DNA of 64,000 bases from Rhynchosporium graminicola (Eukaryota; Ascomycota; Leotiomycetes; Helotiales; Ploettnerulaceae). The notes below the pieces were generated by a model, which saw nothing but the letters and a program-made list of their open reading frames with translations, made no database searches and was not told the DNA's origin. Below are positions 56,931 to 64,000 of the stretch, piece after piece; the first letter of the stretch is position 1, and every line of letters starts with the position of its first letter. The stretch covers positions 255,748 to 319,747 of the forward strand of contig FJUW01000018.1 of NCBI GenBank assembly GCA_900074885.1. Reading direction: 5' to 3'. The translations under genes were made by a program, and so were the position numbers.

Positions 56931-59701
56931 AAGGAAGGGGGGGGGTGAACGAGGATATTGATTCGAATTGAGGGCGTATACTTGTGTGAGGGGTTTGCAA
57001 GGAGGTTCTGAAGGGTGGAAAGGGATAGAGGGGAGCCGATGATGGGGGAAAAGTGAGTGATGAGCGCGTTCCATGCGCGAGACGGACTGGGACTTAATCA
57101 GGGAGGTCTTGAGGGAGTCTTATTTGATTGCTGCGAGTTGGGAGGGAAGATGTGAGATAGGAAAGGAACACCTTGGGACCGCATGGTCTATGATTGGCAA
57201 ATAAATCGGTGTTGGCGTTATGGATCTAGGCTCCGACAGACTCTGGATCCTTCAAGCTTTGGGTCCTATCTATTTGGCAGTTCTCAGACAGGCTTGTGTA
57301 TAAACAATACACCAATCCCAAAATAAATGTCAATGTTGTGAGAAGTCAAGAATAAACATTACTCAGAGTTGTGAAGTCAGCTTTCCATTTCAGTGTCTTT
57401 TGTTCTTGGATTAATAATAACATTGCTCCTCGCATATGAATATTGTACTCGGATTTAGTTTGGAACGCGCTGGATCTGTCATTACAATTTTGACTGTTTT
57501 ATGAACGAGCGCGATTCTTCAAAGGTGATTTGTTACTGGTCTACGTTAGTGATGCTTTTATTGTTTTCGTTCCTCGCTTGTTAATGTATGTCAACATTGC
57601 TTGTCACTTTGCGTTGTATCATCATGACATTACCAGACATGCACACTCGTACCACGCATGAGATTACTCCTAGCAGGCAATACTCATCAAAGCTTTTCCA
57701 AACATACGCGATCACAGGCTAGCTAGCACTAGCTTTCAATACCTACCCTAACTCTGGTTGTAGGATGGGAAAGAGTTTATATAGCCCAGCCAAAAAATTC
57801 CGACTTTTCCTTGATCAGTTCCTCCGCCTATTGGGGTTGCTCGACCTAGATTTCTATTCACTTGTGTTTTATAGATATTCTTAAACAATATTGTGTCGTC
57901 TGAAGTAATGAATGTAAGTTACCAGAAGCCGATTTTATCTCCATGACCTATATATTAACCTTTCAAGCTGACTGGTGACAGTATCTCTGCACAACGTACA
58001 TCATGTCGAGCCCTAAGAAGTGGCAAGTGATAGCGATTACTTCGGAATCGTCATCGTCATCGTCGAGAGAAGCTAGATTCAGGACGCACTCGTAGAGCGC
58101 TTTCAAGATAAGTTCAAATAGCTACATCTTGATACGAGACCTTTGAGTATCATGGGTGACTATCGCCTTCATTATCGAATAATCCTGGTCTCGTCAGCAG
58201 TGTTGTCGTCTTGATCTCGGTTGTCATCATCGTGGTTCCTTGTCACTTGATATTTTATCAACGTGACATTTCCAAATACAAAGACACATTCTTCACCTCT
58301 CACGAGATAATGATACTCGAATCAGCAACGCCGATCGTGGAATTCCAATGCTAACAATATTGATAGATACTTGCCATGGTAGTTATAGCTGCTCTGGTAC
58401 GACCGTACAGGCAAGCATCTGTGTCTAAAGGCAATCAGAGACATGATTCCACACTTGATGATCATTCTTCTTCCGTTCGATGCCGATCGTGAGCTCGCAT
58501 CTCTTGTGTTCTTACGACACGATGTAAATAAAAATTTTTCGTCGATTTCCAGACACAGGCACTGATATATGGTTCTGGCAACTAAAACGACATCGAAGCT
58601 ACAGAGTGACGAGGCGGAAGAAGCCAGAAAAGGTGTAAGAGTAGCGACTATTCAAGTTGACAAAGTAAAGTGAATGCTTATGCAATACATGTAAGTGAGT
58701 GAGGGACACAAAGCCGGTTTTGTACACATTTCAATTCCGTCGCAAGCTATTAGTAGATAATGGTAATATCGCAGGACTAAGTCCAGGATTTTCCATCATT
58801 ATATCCACATGAGCCTCTACAAAAAACTTTCAGCTACGAGCTATAATACGGCAAAGACAGCGCTACTTGGAAGAGGGTTGATAGAGGTCTGCAACGAATC
58901 CATGGACAGGCCATGGCTTTGGAGAACGGAGGGACATACATGACCTTCATATGGCGCCTTTAAGCTAAAAGATATAAAATCAGGACGAGAGTATTTTTCG
59001 ATGCGAGGCTTCTGAGAAACTTTTGCAGAGCATTATCGGCGGTCCGTTGTTATTGTTCGGAGTGCCGTCATCTCATTCTCGCTTATCGATATCAACATAC
59101 CATCGGCTCAAGTTCTTCTTTACCCTCGTAATCTCATACAGCACAAAGTAGTATCTCAAATTAATTTTGCTAGTTTTTCATGAGTGAAAGAGGCTATACT
59201 GTTGAGTTCCACCACCTAAAGGTCTATCAGATTCTCATGTGTCGCTAACCGCTGTCACTGTCACGGTGCGGTAGAGCTGAAGATGTATAACGGCTGGCGC
59301 AGGAAGTGTAGTTGTGTTCACTTTGCAGTCTTGTGTTTCATCAGCTTTTTGCCTCTTCGATTGTTTGTAGCTATCTGCTAGCTAGATTCCAGGTTTCGTT
59401 TTACCTTGGGTCAGTATAAGACCGATGTGGGAAATGGTCAATGGGTACTATTAGAGCAATACTGCTAATTGAGTGAATGCCAGAAGACTGGAAAGGAGGT
59501 GAGATTTCGTGAGATTTTCTATGATTTGGTGTTATCGTGGGTTTTTGGATATGATCTAGGCTTTTTGAGCGTACATTTTCCTCAGCTAAATGGCTTATCT
59601 GAATGATCAGCGGCCAGTGACTAGATCATCTTGTATGCCATATGCCCAAAAATCTATCCAAGCACTACATATTCCTGAAGTGATCACACATTCTTCCAAA
59701 A
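56931..59701. other. Intergenic stretch of 2.8 kb, no gene recognised
   Basis: No open frame of 60 codons or more was noticed between 57.1 and 59.6 kb, unusual even for this sparse window. A 30-codon frame at about 58002-58094 has a Ser run and nothing else. Contains the 3' side of trm5 at its right end. Confidence 0.6.
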
Positions 59702-61716
59702 CTACGCATTCCTCCTCTCCCCAAAAGCAACACTCCTCGGAATCCTAAAACTAGCACAAAACATCCTCTTCTTCGGCGCCACATCCCTAACCTCACAAAT
59801 CTGCACCTCGCCCTCCTCTTCCTCTCCCTCTCCGGCCGTCGACCTCGGCCTAACCTCAAACCCTAAAACACCACTGATCCGCTCACAAATCTCCTTCCCC
59901 TCCTTAACGTTATCCTCGCTCTTCGTCGAAAAACAATGCACGTGCACCATAGGCAACTTCTTGTCTGTCTTTGGCTCAAAAAGATCTTCATGGCCTTTGT
60001 ATAAGCCGTTGAAGGAGCCGACGAAGTCTATGGCTGTGGCCGGGAGGTTCATGACGAAGTGATTAATAGTTTGGGGGATGGTGAGGATCGTTGGGCAGGG
60101 AGGGGGGATTATTGGTGCTGAGCGGGATCGCCGCGCTTTGGACGGAATGGAGATGGTGTTTTTGGAAGTGATGGTTAAGTCTATGAGGTCGTCGGCGGCA
60201 GTGTAGATGAATTTGTGGCCGTCGGCGCAGAAGGGACGGACGAAATTTTGGACCTGGGGTTTGTGTTAGTGATGGTCTAGTTGATAAGCTGGTTGAGTTG
60301 TGACTGATGGAAGGGATTTATTTTATCAGAATATAACGCCTTGTCAAAGGCACTCTCATCAAGACCAACGTGTGGCTATGTTGACCGTCGTGATATGCAA
60401 TCATCATTTAAAAATCGCTTGGGAGGTAAGGACCATAAGCGAGCAAGAAGAGAAAACCATAATCAAAATACTGACCTTGTTCCTCTTAATAGCCGCCTTC
60501 AAGGCCTCGTAACTCTCAGGATTCAAATCATTCGCCCAAACAAACACTCCCTTCTTCCCAGCCGGAACAGCAAATGGTCCAATCCCAGCCATGACATCGC
60601 ATACCACTTCCCCAGGCTGGAAATAATCCACAAGTCGCTTATGCTCTGTCTGTAACCGGCTATTCCAGTACACTTTCGAGTAGTTGAATTTGAATATGCA
60701 GTCGCCTTCGCTCATCTCGACTTCCATATCATCGGGCCCAGCGAGAACTTCATATTCGAATGTGCGGAACTCAGAGTGTGTACCCACATCGTCAACTTTG
60801 TTGATTACGGTACGGATCGTGGGGTTCTTGTCTACTAAGACTTCGGCGATGACTTTCTTGTAGGGGAGGTATTCGTCTCGGAGGTTTAGATGTGCTGGGG
60901 CGAATTAGTGAATTGTTTCCCTGGGTTTTCAGAAGAATCTCGTACCGACGTGTCCTACTATTGCGAATCCAACGGGGATTTCTCCTTGTGCATCTTCGGG
61001 AAGTAAGGATGTCATAACATCATCTGGTAAAATCAGCATTTTGTTCTGGCGAGGTCGCAAATCTCCCACATACGTACGATACGTCCAATAATTGTAGTCC
61101 AGCTTCAAATCATACGGGATGACTCCCACGTCTTCTGCTTTGACAGCTTCTCTCAACGCATCACTCCATGTGCTTGGATCTATCTTCACTTAAAATTTCT
61201 CCAAAGTTTTCTCTAGTATATCACCCACCTTCAGGCTTAACCTCCGGCCGCAAAAGCAGACACTTCCCACCCTTGCCAGCCAAAAATGAATCCGGATCAG
61301 CTCGTACATTATGAATCCTCTCAAGTTGCATCAATTCCTTGCTCTTATCTAAGACTTGGCGAAACTTTGACAGGTTCTTCACACTCGCTACCCGTGCTGC
61401 AGCTGTAGGAATCGTTTTGGAGAAGAGAGCTCGGTCGAGGGCAGCGCTCGCTGTGCGGACGATAGGGGGTCGGAACATGGTCTCGAGAGAGGCTGCTAAA
61501 TTTATGTCCTGCCAAGTTTCTATTAGTTGGATGATACTCGCTGAATTGAATAAGACTAACCTCCATAGCTTCATAATGATATTGTGGTATGTAATGCAAA
61601 TTGGTAGGAACCGGGTCAATTAATTCTTGTGGTTTTGGAAAGACGAGGCTGTGCGCTAAGGCGAGGCTACTCGGATGGAGACCACATAGTGACCGAATCC
61701 CTGTAAAGTGCGTCAT
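59702..61716 (-). CDS. trm5: tRNA (guanine37-N1)-methyltransferase Trm5
   Basis: Minus strand, five exons: 61716-61561, 61508-61229, 61188-60946, 60894-60476 and 60253-59702, giving 549 residues. Landmarks: the N-terminal domain [40 protein letters not shown] assembled across intron 3; [35 protein letters not shown]; the methionine-cofactor loop [30 protein letters not shown]; and [14 protein letters not shown]. The enzyme makes m1G at position 37 of tRNAs, which prevents frameshifting, in nucleus/cytosol and mitochondria. Three in-frame starts are possible: Met at 61716 (a Leu/Ser/His-rich extension that could target mitochondria), 61566 and 61478; the last begins the conserved region. Intron 2 is only 40 nt, intron 4 is 222 nt. 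The next gene starts 94 bp away on the other strand. Confidence 0.92.
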
Positions 61717-61810
61717 GGACGAGGCTAGATGTCCTCCAAGTCATTTGACTATCAACATGCTCCGTGTGGAATCTTGATGAAATCTTGTATTTCAAAAAAA
61801 AAAGTTCACT
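61717..61810. promoter_or_regulatory. Compact divergent promoter between trm5 and the AlkB-type gene
   Basis: Only 94 bp separate the longest trm5 frame from the ATG on the plus strand, with a run of ten A before the latter. If trm5 begins at 61566 or 61478 the shared region is 244 or 332 bp. No binding site is named. Confidence 0.45.
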
Positions 61811-63060
61811 ATGGCTGAATCTAGTAAAAAGCGCACTCTCGACGCGTTCTTCAAACCTCCTCCAAAGAAAGTCAAACTATCCGATGCCAATGAACCACCA
61901 TCTGAGAATCAAGAACCACAAGTAGAAGAGCAGGTGAGTTAGACATGTCACATAAGAACTTATATACATATATTGAACCCTTTCTAAAACAAATAAGGTT
62001 TTATACTCAAAACATTCAACCTATCCCTTCTCAATCTCCAACTTCCCGTCTTCAATTACGAAGAATCTCTCCAGTTTCCCCTCCACAATCGGCAAAGTAA
62101 TAAACGACCAACCAGATCTCGACCTCGTCTACTACCAGCCATACATACCGAAGTATCTCGAACGTCAGACTTTCGAATTCCTTCGTTCCCAGTTACCTTT
62201 CTACAGAGTCCGGTATACTATTAAACGAGGAGGGGTAGAGACTGAGATAAATACTCCTAGGTATACACATATCTTGAAGTCCTCTAATATTTCAAGACAT
62301 TTACTGAGTATTTTCCCTAGGTATACCACCGTTTTCGGTCTCGACGAAACATCTAAGTTCTGTTCTTCCTCCACCCAAATCGTCGACGTCAAAACCTCTC
62401 TCCCAATCCTCAAAGACAAAAACTACCTCAAACACCCACCGCGACCCCTTCCTCAGTGTCTCAACGCCCTTCGCCTCTCCACAGAAGCAGCCACAGGTTG
62501 TACATTTAATTTCTGTCTCGTAAACTACTATTCATCAGGGGCCGATAGTATATCGTATCATAGTGACGATGAGAAGTTTCTGGGCAAGGAGCCGGCGATT
62601 GCGAGTTTTAGTTTGGGCGCAAAGAGGGACTTTTTGATGAAGCATAAACCGGTGGCGTTGGACGACAATAAATCGCCTCCAATCGAAACGAAACTCATCA
62701 AATTGCCACTCGGGAGTGGAGATATGATTTTGATGAAGGGGAGAACACAGGCTAGTAAGTAAATGTGGTTGGATGATTTAAAAACATGGATGACTTTTGC
62801 GAAAGTGATATTGGGAGGATTTCTACGAAAGCCGGTGGCTGACAAGATGCCCACTAGATTGGCTTCATTCGATTCCGAAAAGAACCGGCAAGCATGCCGA
62901 TGATGGAGGGAGGATAAACATCACGTTTAGGAAGGCTCTAGTTAGAGCTGGGACTGAGAACTATTACAATTATAATGTAGGAACAGGTATTGTGTACAAA
63001 TGGGATGAAAGAGCAAGGGAAATGAAACCTTGGAAGTCATCATTTGGACGGGATGTATAG
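61811..63060 (+). CDS. AlkB-type 2-oxoglutarate/Fe(II) dioxygenase (ALKBH2/3-like)
   Basis: Four exons, 61811-61933, 61998-62260, 62321-62754 and 62858-63060, give 340 residues. The iron ligands are His209 and Asp211 in SYHSDDEKFLG and His277 in WLHSIPKR; the 2-oxoglutarate-binding Arg pair is in GRINITFRKAL (Arg292, Arg298). Upstream, LVYYQPYIPKYLERQTFEFL and TPRYTTVFG match the nucleotide-recognition region of ALKBH2/3-like fungal proteins. The N-terminal 25 residues, KKRTLDAFFKPPPKKVK, combine a PCNA-box-like core (L-x-x-F-F) with a basic nuclear-import patch. The family removes 1-methyladenine and 3-methylcytosine from DNA or RNA by oxidation. Repair of alkylated DNA in the nucleus is the likely role. 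It is divergent from trm5. Confidence 0.9.
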
Positions 63061-64000
63061 ATTTTTAGACGGGAAACTCGAGATTGATGGGGTTGTAGGT
63101 TAGACGATCTTACCACGATCTTGCCGTTACTGTTGTAATGATTCGATGAGGCTTTCATATTCATCATAGCATTGCACAAGTACGGTGTCTGCTGCTTAGC
63201 GCTTGCCAGTACACGGAACCAGATTGGTAATCATGGATTCCAAGCCAGCGTGAAGTGGGATAGCAGGCCACTTGACCTTTCATCTCTCGCTCAACGAGGC
63301 TTGGAACTTCCATCTGCGACAAATGGACATTTCGCTCACTGCCTGCAGAGCACAAGTTACAATCAGACACATTATGTCATCGATTAATGGCAGAAAGCAT
63401 CGTATTGTCCTATTCCCAAATTCAAAGAAAAGAAATGCAGTCGAATACGAATTCCTTAGCCAGCCTCGACAGCTCATCACACTGCTACCCTCGTTTCACT
63501 TCCCCCAGCCGCGAAACAGTCCCGCCCCATCCGTTGACCAATACAAATCACCTCCGAGCTGTCGAAAAGGAAGGTGGGAGGAAAAAACTGCCATGCGGAG
63601 ATCTGGGAGTCGTTCATGTTGCACGAAGACTGAGGTGGTTGTTGTGAGAGGCCAAAGAAGGAATCCGACCTAAACGATCCCGACCATCCTTACATTTCGC
63701 CGTTGTTGAGTCCCCAAGAACGCCCAGTAATGAACCGAAGAAAATATGCTCGTAGAATAGGTGAAGGCGTGGCGATTTAGACAGAGGGGAAGTCGCCGAA
63801 GGTGTTCTCGCCGGAATAAGAAATGTAAAGGAATCTAGAGAGGTGCTGTTAGCTGGAGCACTCTGTAGGAGTTGATGATGAATGCTCGGTCTGTAGGACC
63901 TTGAGAACTGTCACGAGGCTGTTTAGCCGCCCCCGGTCTCCCCCACGAGATAGAATTAGAAGCTGTGCTGTGATGAAAGACAAACAACGTACCCATCCTC
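63061..64000. other. Right-hand end of window, no gene recognised
   Basis: About 0.9 kb past the AlkB-type gene. The overlapping frames at 63164-63673 do not resemble known proteins. A gene on either strand may begin beyond the window. Confidence 0.55.

Noticed and set aside
1..64000. CRISPR arrays, complete transposons, secondary-metabolite cluster
   Set aside because: No spaced direct repeats of CRISPR type, no transposase or reverse-transcriptase motifs, and no polyketide, peptide-synthetase or terpene-synthase gene were seen.

Overview
This window is nuclear DNA of a filamentous ascomycete (Pezizomycotina). The basis is: short introns (about 40-100 nt, mostly GT-AG with CTAAC/CTGAC-type branch sites), a PMT2-type mannosyltransferase, an SreA-type two-finger GATA iron repressor, a HAP2/HapB CCAAT-binding subunit, an AA9-type lytic polysaccharide monooxygenase and a Nce101 homologue. 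A Leotiomycete is my impression only. Genes are sparse, with long AT-balanced intergenic stretches rich in short tandem repeats. Most genes are spliced; all exon limits below were read by eye from splice signals and reading frame.

Layout. 1-0.8 kb: decayed nitrilase gene (-). 1.5-2.1: mitochondrial ribosomal protein uL11m (+). 2.1-4.9: no gene, with a hexamer array and an ACCT array. 4.9-7.6: HAL4/SAT4-type protein kinase (+). 8.0-9.0: mitochondrial Hsp10 (+) with heat-shock-element-like sites upstream. 10.0-12.3: AA9-type LPMO with a long Ser/Thr tail (+). 13.2-14.0: predicted secreted DJ-1/PfpI protein (+). 14.7-17.0: TPR-SET protein (+). 18.2-18.9: Tvp15/COPI-associated Golgi protein in six exons (+). 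20.1-21.7: broken GARS-only copy of an ADE5,7-like gene (+). 22.3-23.5: aquaporin (-). 25.7-27.6: SreA-like GATA factor (-). 31.1-33.0: four-helix membrane protein of unknown function (+). 36.0-38.4: PMT2 (+). 39.1-40.4: RanGAP Rna1 (-), divergent from Cox17 (+) at 40.8-41.1. 41.5-44.1: exocyst Sec10 (-). 45.0: intron-containing tRNA-Thr(CGT) (-). 45.1-51.4: gene desert with a diverged tandem repeat, a possible relic ORF and many microsatellites. 51.4-52.5: HapB/HAP2 (+). 54.2-55.8: mitochondrial GTP/GDP carrier Ggc1 in seven exons (+). 56.7: Nce101-like small membrane protein (+). 59.7-61.7: tRNA m1G37 methyltransferase Trm5 (-), divergent from an AlkB-type dioxygenase (+) at 61.8-63.1.

The genes do not form an obvious pathway cluster; this is ordinary housekeeping chromosome with some accessory genes. 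Two themes recur. SreA and the HapB subunit of the CCAAT-binding complex both belong to the fungal iron network, but lie 24 kb apart. Several genes serve mitochondria (uL11m, Hsp10, Cox17, Ggc1, possibly Trm5). I found no CRISPR array, no intact transposon and no clear novel multi-gene system. The most unusual items are the two gene relics, the AA9 protein with a changed second-sphere residue and a GC-AG intron, a 15-nt micro-exon, an intron placed directly after the start codon of hsp10, and a diverged 220-bp tandem repeat.
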